A DNA stretch of 64,000 nt from Actinoallomurus sp963736325 (lineage in GTDB: Bacteria > Actinomycetota > Actinomycetes > Streptosporangiales > Streptosporangiaceae), in the NCBI GenBank assembly GCA_963736325.1, contig CAVTOG010000015.1, forward strand, positions 558,001 to 622,000, given 5' to 3'. Positions 1 to 7,647 of the stretch are shown here, piece after piece. The notes beneath the pieces were generated by a model. That model searched no databases, was not told the origin of the DNA, and saw only the letters and a list, made by a program, of their open reading frames with translations. The translations under genes were made by a program, and so were the position numbers. The first letter of the stretch is position 1. Each line of letters starts with the position of its first letter.

Positions 1-1
1 G

Positions 2-331
2 GACGAACTGACCCGCGGGAAGATCCCGTTCGAGGTGGGCATCTCGCGCTACCGGGAACTGGCCCGTGGCCAGATCATCGGCGACTCCTACGGCATGCTC
101 AAACTGCTCGTCTCCCCAGAGGACCGGCGCCTGCTGGGCGTCCACGTGTTCGGCACCGGCGCCACCGAACTGGTCCACATCGGCCAGACGGTGATGGGAT
201 GCGGAGGCACGGTCGACTACCTGGTCAACGCGGTGTTCAACTACCCGACACTGGCCGAGTCCTACAAGGTCGCCGCCCTGGACGCCATGAACAAGATGCG
301 AGCCATCGCCCAGCTCACGGCGGAGATATAA
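2..331 (+). CDS. sthA: Soluble (Si-specific) NAD(P)+ transhydrogenase, C-terminal part
   Basis: The reading frame is open from the window edge and ends in TAA, giving the last 109 residues of a longer protein. It carries the pyridine nucleotide-disulphide oxidoreductase dimerisation domain, with segments such as GVHVFGTGATELVHIGQ and FNYPTLAESYKVAALDA that are typical of the cytosolic flavoprotein SthA. This enzyme moves hydride between NADH and NADPH. The FAD- and NAD-binding domains lie upstream of the window. Dihydrolipoamide dehydrogenase-like relatives are the alternative, but the HIGQ...FNYPTLAE pattern without a redox-active C-terminal His-Pro motif favours SthA. Confidence 0.85.
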   Translation, partial: DELTRGKIPFEVGISRYRELARGQIIGDSYGMLKLLVSPEDRRLLGVHVFGTGATELVHIGQTVMGCGGTVDYLVNAVFNYPTLAESYKVAALDAMNKMRAIAQLTAEI

Positions 332-465
332 CGCGCCGGACGAAAAGTCGGAGCGGTTGACTTTGCGGCGGGGATGAGAGCAGAAGGTAAACAGGCAGGT
401 CAGAGGCATGTTCAACGCTCCTTGGCCAGCATGCCCTGACTCCTCGCGGGCGGCGGTATGTCAAG

Positions 466-780
466 TTGCACAACGACTTTTGCAGCTACGGCGCGTGTGT
501 CCCCCTTGAGATCGATATTCTCGAGCTCCAGCCGTTCGTGGCAGGCAGGCGCTTCGCGCTCGGCCAGTTCTTCGTCGAGTGGGACGTTCGCATCGACCCC
601 GCTCATCTGGGCGCGTTCACGGTCGACGCCACGCACCCGCTCGCCGCGTACGTCGACGGGGTCAGGAATTCCGGTGATCCGGCGGCGATCGAGCTCAAGC
701 CCGGTACCGAGATCGCCGTTGTCTACGGGAAGGCTCCGGCCGAGATCCCCGCGCGGTACGCGCTCCGGACGGGAGGCTGA
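466..780 (+). pseudogene. Probable relic: C-terminal piece of an actinobacterial membrane-anchored hypothetical family
   Basis: This 104-codon TTG-initiated frame contains ALGQFFVEWDV, AYVDGVRNSGDP and EIAVVYGKAPAEIP. These resemble the C-terminal end of larger actinobacterial proteins that have an N-terminal membrane anchor and an HTHD-type motif (family recalled from memory, no formal name). The frame is open back to about 391, but no anchor or HTHD segment is recognisable there. I therefore read it as a 5'-truncated remnant, not a working gene. No ribosome binding site precedes the TTG. A divergent short gene cannot be excluded. Confidence 0.4.
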
Positions 781-787
781 GGAGGCG

Positions 788-1585
788 TCAGTCTTTGCGG
801 GCGACGCCGGCCAGGCCGGTCAGGCCGGTCGAACGGACGGTCATCTCCGCGCGCCAGGACTCGACGGCCACCAGGCCGGGTTCGAGGAGCGTCAGGCCGT
901 CGAAGTAGCGGGCGATCTGCTCGCGGGAGCGGAACGTGATGGGGATGCTGCCGGCCTCGGTGGTCCGCCGGGTGCGCGTGAGGACATCCGGGTTGCCCTC
1001 GGAGGTCGCCTGGGTGAAGACGAGGTGGCTGCCGGGTGCCATCGCCTCGCGGTAGGCCGCGACGATCGCCTCCGGATCGTCCTCGTCCGGGACGTTGTGG
1101 AGGACGGCCACGAACACCACGCCGAGCGGTTCGGTGAAGTCGATCGCCTCGCGCAGGGCGGGGTGCCCGAGCACGAGGGCGGGCCGCCGGACGTCCGCCT
1201 CGATGCTGATGACGCCGTCGGTCGTGGCGAGCAGGGCCTGGTTGTGCACGGTCACGATCGGGTCGTGGTCGACGTAGACGACGCGGGCGTCCGGGTGCAC
1301 CTCGCGGGCGATCTCGTGCACGCTCGGCGACGTCGGCAGGCCGGCGCCCAGGTCGACGAACTGCCGGATGCCGGCCTCGGCGAGGTGCCTCACCGCGCGC
1401 TTCAGGAACGCCCGGTTGTTCCGTACCGCGCGCGGATAGTCCGGGAACGTCTCGACGATCTTCTCCCCGTACGCCCGGTCGGCCGCGAAGTTGTCCTTGC
1501 CGCCGAGCGCCCAGTCGTACACGCGCGCGAGATGGGGCGTTGTGACGTCGACGCGCCCTGTGAGGGGGCCGTTCTGGTCGGTCAT
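788..1585 (-). CDS. SAM-dependent methyltransferase, DUF574 family
   Basis: A 265-residue cytoplasmic protein of the actinobacterial S-adenosylmethionine methyltransferase family DUF574 (Methyltransf_19). The N-terminal ARVYDWALGGKDNFAADR signature of the family is present. The SAM-binding motif I DLGAGLPTSPSVHEIA lies near residues 77-92 and is followed by a VDHDP acidic loop. Length matches the family (about 265-280 residues). Substrates are unknown for nearly all members. It is transcribed alone, towards the relic at 466-780, and its ATG start is separated by about 190 bp from the next gene on the other strand. Confidence 0.88.
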   Translation of the reverse strand: MTDQNGPLTGRVDVTTPHLARVYDWALGGKDNFAADRAYGEKIVETFPDYPRAVRNNRAFLKRAVRHLAEAGIRQFVDLGAGLPTSPSVHEIAREVHPDARVVYVDHDPIVTVHNQALLATTDGVISIEADVRRPALVLGHPALREAIDFTEPLGVVFVAVLHNVPDEDDPEAIVAAYREAMAPGSHLVFTQATSEGNPDVLTRTRRTTEAGSIPITFRSREQIARYFDGLTLLEPGLVAVESWRAEMTVRSTGLTGLAGVARKD

Positions 1586-1775
1586 GGTGGCTCCCCGGCT
1601 GCCGATTCGCGCGCGAAGGAGCCTAGTCGATCATCTACCGGACGTTCGGGACATTCGACCGCCACCTGCGGGTCGAGGGAAAAGAGCAGATTTCTAGTGC
1701 CGGGACGTACAAACCACCACCCCTGAAGGGTAAACTCACAGTAATGAGCCGCATACTTTCCGTGTTCGCTGGTCG

Positions 1776-2012
1776 GTGCTCGCCCGATCGGATCCGGTCG
1801 TGACCGCCGGCCCCGGAGAGGTCACGTCAGAGCCGGGACGACGCCGCGGCGACTACGCACGTGAGCTGAGCGAGCTGCGCCGCGTGCTCGACGAGTCACC
1901 CGTCGTCGGCCACCTGCGCCGCGACGCCGAGATCGCCGAGCTGCGGCGGCTGATCACCCGCTACCCCGCCGAGGCCCGCGACATTCTCCAGACCTCCGGC
2001 GACAAGCCCTGA
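1776..2012 (+). CDS. Small hypothetical protein, charged helical
   Basis: A 78-codon GTG-initiated frame; a second GTG at 1800 would give 70 residues, and neither has a clear Shine-Dalgarno sequence. The C-terminal two thirds are rich in Arg, Glu and Leu (RELSELRRVLDESP, AEIAELRRLITRYPAEARDIL) and would form amphipathic helices. No domain is recognised. It lies 163 bp upstream of the purine catabolic operon on the same strand, so it could be a leader gene of that operon, but nothing in the sequence proves a functional link. Codon use is ordinary for the window. Confidence 0.4.
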   Translation: MLARSDPVVTAGPGEVTSEPGRRRGDYARELSELRRVLDESPVVGHLRRDAEIAELRRLITRYPAEARDILQTSGDKP

Positions 2013-2175
2013 GGGTGCCGTCCCGCTGAAGTGACGGTTCTGGCCTGCGCCGTCGGCCGAGAGCAGGCCGAAAAGACGAAACTTGCCGGTATTCCGCGGT
2101 CCACTTCGTGTCTTTGCCGCTAGACCCCTCGTCGCCCGGCTGTGTGTACTGGCGGGACGAACGGGCGAGGAGAGA

Positions 2176-2655
2176 ATGGTGCGGTTCAATGAGTTGTCGC
2201 GCGCAGAGGCCGAAGAGGAGCTCCTCGCCTGCTGTGCGTCACGCCGCTGGGCTCGGACGGTGGCCGATGGCCGTCCGTACGCCTCTGTGGCCGGTCTGCT
2301 CGACGCGGCAGGCGCCGGGGTTCGCGCCCTGGACTGGCCGGACGTCGAGGAGGCACTGAACGCCCATCCGCGCATCGGAGACCGTCCGTCCGGCGAAGGC
2401 CGCGACGCGAAGTGGTCGCGCGGCGAGCAGTCCGGTGTCGGCGACGCCGACCGTGCAGCTCTCGTTGAGGGCAATATTGCCTACGAAGAGCGTTTTGGGC
2501 ATGTGTTTCTGATCTGCGCCAGCGGGCGAGGATCAGAAGAGATGCTGTCCGAGCTGCGCGAGCGGCTCGGCAACGACCCCGCCACCGAGCGCGCCGTGGT
2601 GCACGGCGAGCTCGTCAAGATCACCGAGTTGCGACTGAGGAAGCTTTTCACGTGA
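2176..2655 (+). CDS. uraD: 2-oxo-4-hydroxy-4-carboxy-5-ureidoimidazoline (OHCU) decarboxylase
   Basis: A 159-residue enzyme that decarboxylates OHCU to S-allantoin, the last of the three steps from urate. The family motif HPRIGDR lies near residue 66, and the following EQSGV supplies the conserved Glu. The frame is open further upstream, but the ATG at 2176 is preceded by GAGGAGA and starts MVRFNELSRAEAEEEL, the usual family N-terminus. It is the first gene of an operon in which almost every junction overlaps or touches. It overlaps the HIU hydrolase gene by four bases (GTGA). Confidence 0.93.
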   Translation: MVRFNELSRAEAEEELLACCASRRWARTVADGRPYASVAGLLDAAGAGVRALDWPDVEEALNAHPRIGDRPSGEGRDAKWSRGEQSGVGDADRAALVEGNIAYEERFGHVFLICASGRGSEEMLSELRERLGNDPATERAVVHGELVKITELRLRKLFT

Positions 2656-2960
2656 GCCTCTCGACCCATGTGCTGAACGCCGCCGAGGGACGGCCGGCGC
2701 GCGGCGTGCCGGTGCGCCTGGACCGCCGCGACGGCGACGGCTGGTCACCCGTCGCCGAGGGCCGTACCGACGAGGATGGGCGGGTGCGTGACCTGCCGCC
2801 TCCCGGCGAAGGCACCTACCGGCTGGTCTTCGACACCGCGGACCACTCGGACTTCTATCCCGAGGTGACCGTGGCGTTCAACGTCACCGACCCCGGCGAG
2901 CACTACCACGTGCCGTTGCTGCTCAGCCCGTTCGCCTATTCCACGTATCGCGGGAGCTAG
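2652..2960 (+). CDS. uraH: 5-hydroxyisourate hydrolase (transthyretin-related protein)
   Basis: A 102-residue transthyretin-like protein that hydrolyses 5-hydroxyisourate, the unstable product of uricase, to OHCU. It has the N-terminal STHVLN active-site His segment and an FYPEVTVAF core, and it ends in the diagnostic YRGS tetrapeptide. The GTG start overlaps the uraD stop codon by four bases, so translation is probably coupled. The uricase gene follows after three bases. The order decarboxylase, hydrolase, oxidase places the three enzymes of urate breakdown side by side. Confidence 0.95.
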   Translation: MSLSTHVLNAAEGRPARGVPVRLDRRDGDGWSPVAEGRTDEDGRVRDLPPPGEGTYRLVFDTADHSDFYPEVTVAFNVTDPGEHYHVPLLLSPFAYSTYRGS

Positions 2961-2963
2961 AAG

Positions 2964-3839
2964 ATGTCCACCTACCGGCTCGGACCGAACCGCTACGGCA
3001 AGGCCGAGACCCATGTCGTCCGCGTGACCCGGGACGGCGACGTCCACCACATCAGGGACCTCACCGTCAGCGTGTCGCTGTCCGGAGCGATGGAGGACGT
3101 CCATCTGACCGGCGACAACGCCGCGGTGCTGACGACCGACACGCAGAAGAACACGGTGTTCGCGTTCGCGCGCAAGCACGGCGTCGACTCCCCGGAGGAC
3201 TTCGGGCTGCTGCTGGCCCGCCACTTCGTGGAGTCCCAGCCCACGATCCACCACGCCCGCGTGGAGATCGACGAGCACCGGTGGAACCGCATCCCGCACG
3301 GCGGCGGCAAACGCCACTCGTTCGTCCGCGACGGCGGCGAGACGCGTACCGCCCTCGTCCACCACGACGACGACGCCACGCACGTCGTCTCGGGGCTGAA
3401 GAACCTCGTCGTGCTCAACTCCACGGACTCGGAGTTCTGGGGCTACATCGAGGACGAGTACACGACGCTGCCCGAGACGCACGACCGCGTCCTGGCCACC
3501 GAGGTCACCGCGCGCTGGCGGCACACGGGTGACGGTTCGGCCTGGGAGGAGTCCTACCCGGAGGCGAGGCGGCACCTCTTGGAGGCCTTCGCCGGCACCT
3601 ACAGCCTCTCGCTCCAGCAGACGCTGTACGCCATGGGCGAGCGGCTCCTCGAAGGCAGGCCCGAGGTGTGCGAGGTGCGCCTTGAGCTGCCGAACAAGCA
3701 CCACTTCACGGTCGACCTGGAGCCGTTCGGCCTCGACAATCCGGGCGAGGTGTACTTCGCCGCCGACCGGCCGTACGGGCTGATCGAGGGCACGGTCCTG
3801 CGCGACGGCGCTCCCGACCCCGGACAGGCCTGGAGCTGA
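2964..3839 (+). CDS. uox: Urate oxidase (uricase, factor-independent)
   Basis: A 291-residue T-fold enzyme that oxidises urate with O2 to 5-hydroxyisourate and H2O2, with no cofactor. The N-terminal GPNRYGKAE holds the catalytic Lys (residue 13), TTDTQKNTVFAFAR the catalytic Thr, and VLNSTDSEFWGY the substrate-binding region. The length is usual. No peroxisomal-type tail is present, as expected for a bacterium. The next gene starts one base after its stop. Hydrogen peroxide from this step needs a catalase; none is encoded nearby. Confidence 0.96.
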   Translation: MSTYRLGPNRYGKAETHVVRVTRDGDVHHIRDLTVSVSLSGAMEDVHLTGDNAAVLTTDTQKNTVFAFARKHGVDSPEDFGLLLARHFVESQPTIHHARVEIDEHRWNRIPHGGGKRHSFVRDGGETRTALVHHDDDATHVVSGLKNLVVLNSTDSEFWGYIEDEYTTLPETHDRVLATEVTARWRHTGDGSAWEESYPEARRHLLEAFAGTYSLSLQQTLYAMGERLLEGRPEVCEVRLELPNKHHFTVDLEPFGLDNPGEVYFAADRPYGLIEGTVLRDGAPDPGQAWS

Positions 3840-3840
3840 C

Positions 3841-4704
3841 ATGGAATTCGCACAACCCACGACCTGGGACGACGCGCTGGCCCTGAAGGCCGAGCACCCG
3901 GACGCGGTGCCGATTCAGGGCGGCACGGACATCATGGTCGAGCTGAACTTCGACGTACGACGCCCGGAGCTCCTGCTGGACCTCGGCCGGGTCGCCGAGC
4001 TGACCGGGTGGGAGCCCGCCGACGGCCGGATGCGCGTCGGCGCCGGCGTGACGTACGCCCAGATCATCGATGCCCTCGGCGACCGGCTCCCCGGGCTGGC
4101 GCAGGCCGCGCGCACCGTCGGCTCACCGCAGATCCGCAACCGTGGGTCGGTCGGCGGCAACCTGGGCGCGGCCTCCCCGGCCGGCGACAGCCATCCGCCG
4201 CTCCTCGCCGGGGACGCCTTGATCGAGGTCGAGTCCGTACGGGGCGTCCGCATGATCCCGGCCGCCGACTTCTACACCGGGGTCAAGCGCAATGGCCTCG
4301 AACCCGATGAGCTGATCCGCGCGTTCTGGATGGCGCCCGCGACCGGCCCGCAGTACTTCTCCAAGATCGGCACGCGGAACGCCATGGTCATCGCGGTGTG
4401 CTCGTTCGCCGTCGCGCTCCACCCGGGGGAACGCCGGGTCGGTACCGGCGTCGGCTCGGCCGCGCCGACGCCGCGCCGCGCGTACGCGGCCGAGGAGTTC
4501 CTGGGGCGTGAGCTGGACTGGGACGCCCCGCTGGACGATGGCGTGGTGCGCGAGTTCGGCGAGCTGGTCAAGGATGCGGCCTCCCCCATCGACGACGTGC
4601 GCGGCACCGCGGCGTACCGTGGGCACGCCCTCTCGGTCATGGCCCGCCGGACCCTGACCTGGGCGTGGAACGACTACCGGGCCGAGCGAAGGGGGGCCGC
4701 CTGA
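3841..4704 (+). CDS. Xanthine dehydrogenase, FAD-binding (medium) subunit
   Basis: A 287-residue CoxM/XdhB-type flavoprotein subunit. The FAD-binding motifs IQGGTDIMVELN (about residues 22-33) and RNRGSVGGNLGAASPAGD (about 99-116) are intact, and the C-terminal CO dehydrogenase flavoprotein domain follows. It passes electrons from the iron-sulphur subunit to NAD+ in hydroxylases that convert hypoxanthine or xanthine to urate. Its TGA stop shares one base with the ATG of the 2Fe-2S subunit. The catalytic molybdopterin subunit normally encoded next to it is absent from the window. Confidence 0.9.
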   Translation: MEFAQPTTWDDALALKAEHPDAVPIQGGTDIMVELNFDVRRPELLLDLGRVAELTGWEPADGRMRVGAGVTYAQIIDALGDRLPGLAQAARTVGSPQIRNRGSVGGNLGAASPAGDSHPPLLAGDALIEVESVRGVRMIPAADFYTGVKRNGLEPDELIRAFWMAPATGPQYFSKIGTRNAMVIAVCSFAVALHPGERRVGTGVGSAAPTPRRAYAAEEFLGRELDWDAPLDDGVVREFGELVKDAASPIDDVRGTAAYRGHALSVMARRTLTWAWNDYRAERRGAA

Positions 4705-5177
4705 TGCGAGTGAGGTTCACCGTCAACGGCGTGAAGGAGACCGTCGACGACGTCTGGGAGGGCGAGAGCCTCCTGTACGTCCTCCGCGAGCGCATGGGCC
4801 TGCCGGGCGCGAAGAACGCCTGTGAGCAGGGCGAATGCGGGTCGTGCACGGTTTATCTCGACGGCACGCCGGTCTGCGCCTGCCTCGTCGCCGCCGGGCA
4901 GGCCGAGGGCCGGGAGGTCGGCACGGTCGAGGGGCTGGCCGACGGCGAACGCCTCGACCCGGTCCAGGAGGCGTTCGTCGAGACCGGGGCCGTGCAGTGC
5001 GGGTTCTGCACGCCGGGCCTGCTGGTGCAGGCACACGACCTGATCGAACGCGTGCCCGAGCCGTCCGACGCCGAGATCCGCGAGGCCCTCGCCGGAAACC
5101 TCTGCCGCTGCACGGGCTACGAGAAGATCCTCGACGCCGTACGCCTCGCGGCCGTGCGCAAGGCGGCGGCCCGTTGA
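4704..5177 (+). CDS. Xanthine dehydrogenase, 2Fe-2S (small) subunit
   Basis: A 157-residue subunit with two iron-sulphur domains. The plant-ferredoxin-type cluster is bound by CEQGECGSC...C near residues 40-60. The helical domain contributes CGFCTPG (about residues 98-104) and CRCTGY near residue 136. The ATG at 4704 follows a purine-rich GAAGGGGGGCC stretch and overlaps the previous stop by one base. An upstream in-frame start at 4665 would lie inside the preceding gene and is less likely. It forms an electron chain with the FAD subunit and a molybdenum subunit encoded elsewhere. Confidence 0.92.
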   Translation: MRVRFTVNGVKETVDDVWEGESLLYVLRERMGLPGAKNACEQGECGSCTVYLDGTPVCACLVAAGQAEGREVGTVEGLADGERLDPVQEAFVETGAVQCGFCTPGLLVQAHDLIERVPEPSDAEIREALAGNLCRCTGYEKILDAVRLAAVRKAAAR

Positions 5178-6520
5178 GCGCCGTCGTCATCGAGAACGCC
5201 CACGTCGCGCCCGTGAGCGGCGCCGAGATCGCCGGCGGTCACGTCGTGATCGAAGGCGACCGGATCACGGCCGTCGGCGCCGGGCCCGCACCCTCGGTGG
5301 AGGGCGCGCGCCGGATCGACGGCAGCGGCTGCCTCGTCACGCCCGGCCTGGTCAACACGCACCACCACCTGTACCAGTGGGCGACGCAGGGGCTCTTCCA
5401 GGACTCCACGCTTTTCGAGTGGCTGACCGGGTCGTATGAGATCTGGGCCGCGATGGACGCCGAGGTGGTGCACGGCGCCGCGACGGCCGGTCTCGGCTGG
5501 CTGGCGCTCGGCGGCTGCACGACCAGCACCGACCACCACTACATCTTCCCGCAGGGCCGCGGCGACCTGTTCGAGGCCGAGATACGGGCGGCGCGCGAGG
5601 TGGGTCTGCGCTTCCATCCGTGCCGCGGCTCGATGGACCGGGGCCGCTCCGCGGGCGGGCTGCCGCCGGACGAGGTCGTCGAGGACCGCGACACGATCCT
5701 CGCGGCGACCGAAGAGGCCATCGGCGCCTACCACGACCCGTCCTTCTCCTCGATGCTGCGCGTGGCGGTCGCGCCGTGCTCGCCGTTCTCGGTCAGCGAG
5801 GAACTGATGACCGGCGCCGCCGCGCTCGCCCGGCGGCTGGGCGTGCGCCTGCACACCCACCTGGCCGAGACCCTCGATGAGGAGGAGCACTGCCGCGAGC
5901 AGTTCGGCTGCACGCCCGGCGAGTACATGGACAAGCTCGGCTGGCTCGGGGACGACGTGTGGTTCGCGCACTGCGTGCACCTGCACGACGCCGACATCCG
6001 CCGGTTCGCCGCGACCGGCACCGGCACCGCGCACTGCCCCAGCTCCAACGGGCGGCTCGGCGCCGGCATCGCGCGGGTCAGCGACCTCCTGACCGCGGGC
6101 GCGCCGGTCGGCCTCGGCGTGGACGGCGCAGCCTCCAGCGAGCTGACCTCGCTCGCCGGAGAGATGCGCCAGGCCATGCTCTTCCAGCGCGCGGTACGCG
6201 GGCCGACCGCGATGACCGCGCGCCAGGCGCTGGAGGTCGGCACGCTCGGCGGCGCCCGGTGCCTCGGCCGCCAGGACGAGATCGGCACCCTCGAACCCGG
6301 CAAGCTCGCCGACATCGCCGTCTGGCGCGTCGACGGCCTGCGCGCGGCGGTCGATGACCCGGTATGCGCGCTGGTCTTCGGCCCCGTACCACCCCTGGAA
6401 CATCTGCTCGTCGGAGGGCGCACCGTGGTCGAGCGCGACGAATTGCGCACCGTCTCCCACGACGCCGCCGGCCGCGCCGGGCGCGCCGCGCACGAGCGCC
6501 TGATGAGAGCCCGCACGTGA
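5174..6520 (+). CDS. 8-oxoguanine deaminase (amidohydrolase superfamily)
   Basis: A 448-residue zinc amidohydrolase. Signature segments are VNTHHHLYQW (metal ligands), GCTTSTDHHYIFP, RFHPCRGSM, APCSPFSVS, HTHLAET, HCVHL and GVDGAASSE. Together they match the 8-oxoguanine deaminase subgroup, not guanine or atrazine hydrolases. The reaction hydrolyses 8-oxoguanine to urate and ammonia, so the product feeds the uricase encoded upstream directly. The TTG start at 5174 overlaps the preceding TGA by four bases. Earlier in-frame starts would run through the 2Fe-2S gene and are rejected. Substrate assignment rests on motif similarity only. Confidence 0.85.
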   Translation: MSAVVIENAHVAPVSGAEIAGGHVVIEGDRITAVGAGPAPSVEGARRIDGSGCLVTPGLVNTHHHLYQWATQGLFQDSTLFEWLTGSYEIWAAMDAEVVHGAATAGLGWLALGGCTTSTDHHYIFPQGRGDLFEAEIRAAREVGLRFHPCRGSMDRGRSAGGLPPDEVVEDRDTILAATEEAIGAYHDPSFSSMLRVAVAPCSPFSVSEELMTGAAALARRLGVRLHTHLAETLDEEEHCREQFGCTPGEYMDKLGWLGDDVWFAHCVHLHDADIRRFAATGTGTAHCPSSNGRLGAGIARVSDLLTAGAPVGLGVDGAASSELTSLAGEMRQAMLFQRAVRGPTAMTARQALEVGTLGGARCLGRQDEIGTLEPGKLADIAVWRVDGLRAAVDDPVCALVFGPVPPLEHLLVGGRTVVERDELRTVSHDAAGRAGRAAHERLMRART

Positions 6521-7647
6521 AGGCGCACGTCGTGGTCGCGCCGGACAAGTTCAAGGGGTCACTCACGGCCCCTGAGGCGGCGGCGCGGATCGCGGCCGGG
6601 CTCCGGCGGGTCCGCCCGGGCGTGCCGGTGATGGAACTCCCGGTCGCCGACGGAGGCGACGGCACCGTGGACGCGGCCGAGGCCGCCGGGTTCGAGCGGG
6701 TACACGTGGACGTCACCGGCCCCACCGGCGAGACCGTCTCCGCCTCCTATGCGCTACGCGACGACATCGCCGTGATCGAGCTGGCGGAGGCGTCCGGACT
6801 GCGGCGGCTGCCCGGTGGTCACGCCGCGCCGATGACCGCCTCCAGTACGGGCACCGGCGACCTGATCGCCGCGGCGATCGCGGCCGGGGCGAAGCGGATC
6901 GTGCTCGGCCTGGGCGGCAGCGCCTGCACCGATGGCGGTACCGGAATGGCCGCGGCTCTCGGCGCGCGTTTCCTCGACGCGGACGGGCGCGAGCTGCCAC
7001 CCGGCGGGGGGCCGCTGCGCGACCTGCACACCGTCGACGCCACCGGCCTGGCCGAGCGGCTGTGCGGGATCACGGTCGTCGTCGCCGGAGACGTCGACAG
7101 CCCGCTGCTCGGCGACGACGGCGCGGCGTACGTCTTCGGCCCGCAGAAGGGCGCGGGGCCGGACGACGTACGCGCCCTGGAGGAGGGGCTGGCCCGGCTC
7201 GACTCGGTGGTACGCCGCGACCTCGGCGTGGACGCCGCGGAGCGCGCGGGCGCCGGCGCGGCCGGCGGTGCCGGGTTCGGCGCGATGGCCTTCCTCGCAG
7301 CGGAGGTCGAGCCCGGCATCACATACCTGCTCGATCTGCTGGGCTTCGCCTCGCACCTCGAAGGCGCCCGGCTGGTGATCACGGGGGAGGGCTCGCTGGA
7401 CCGGCAGACGCTTCGCGGCAAGGCCCCCGCCGGAGTGGCGCGCGAGGCCGCGCGCGCCGGAGTGCCCGTCGTCGCGGTCGCCGGCCGCAGCCTGCTCGGC
7501 GACGGCGAGCTGCGCGACGCGGGCTTCCAGGGCGCCTACGCCCTCACCGACATCGAACCCGACCCCGCGCGGTGCATGGCGGACGCCGGCCCGCTGCTCG
7601 AACGCCTCTCGGAGGAGATCGGACGCGACCGGCTGGAGGAGCGATGA
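6517..7647 (+). CDS. glxK: Glycerate kinase (GlxK/GarK family)
   Basis: A 376-residue kinase of the PF02595 family that phosphorylates D-glycerate with ATP, usually to 2-phosphoglycerate. It starts VKAHVVVAPDKFKGSLTAPEAA, with the conserved APDKFKGSL motif. Further hallmarks are PVADGGDGT, STGTGDLI, GLGGSACTDGGTGM and TGEGSLDRQT. The GTG start overlaps the deaminase stop by four bases and the stop overlaps the allantoinase ATG by four. It links ureide catabolism to glycolysis through glyoxylate, tartronate semialdehyde and glycerate, but the carboligase and reductase of that route are not in this window. Confidence 0.93.
   Translation: MKAHVVVAPDKFKGSLTAPEAAARIAAGLRRVRPGVPVMELPVADGGDGTVDAAEAAGFERVHVDVTGPTGETVSASYALRDDIAVIELAEASGLRRLPGGHAAPMTASSTGTGDLIAAAIAAGAKRIVLGLGGSACTDGGTGMAAALGARFLDADGRELPPGGGPLRDLHTVDATGLAERLCGITVVVAGDVDSPLLGDDGAAYVFGPQKGAGPDDVRALEEGLARLDSVVRRDLGVDAAERAGAGAAGGAGFGAMAFLAAEVEPGITYLLDLLGFASHLEGARLVITGEGSLDRQTLRGKAPAGVAREAARAGVPVVAVAGRSLLGDGELRDAGFQGAYALTDIEPDPARCMADAGPLLERLSEEIGRDRLEER

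Noticed and set aside
458..1726. Long open frame of 422 codons on the plus strand opposite the DUF574 methyltransferase
   Set aside because: It is an antisense open frame caused by high GC at third positions; the minus strand encodes a clear family member.
5117..6493. 458-codon minus-strand frame
   Set aside because: Antisense to the 8-oxoguanine deaminase gene; no domain recognised.
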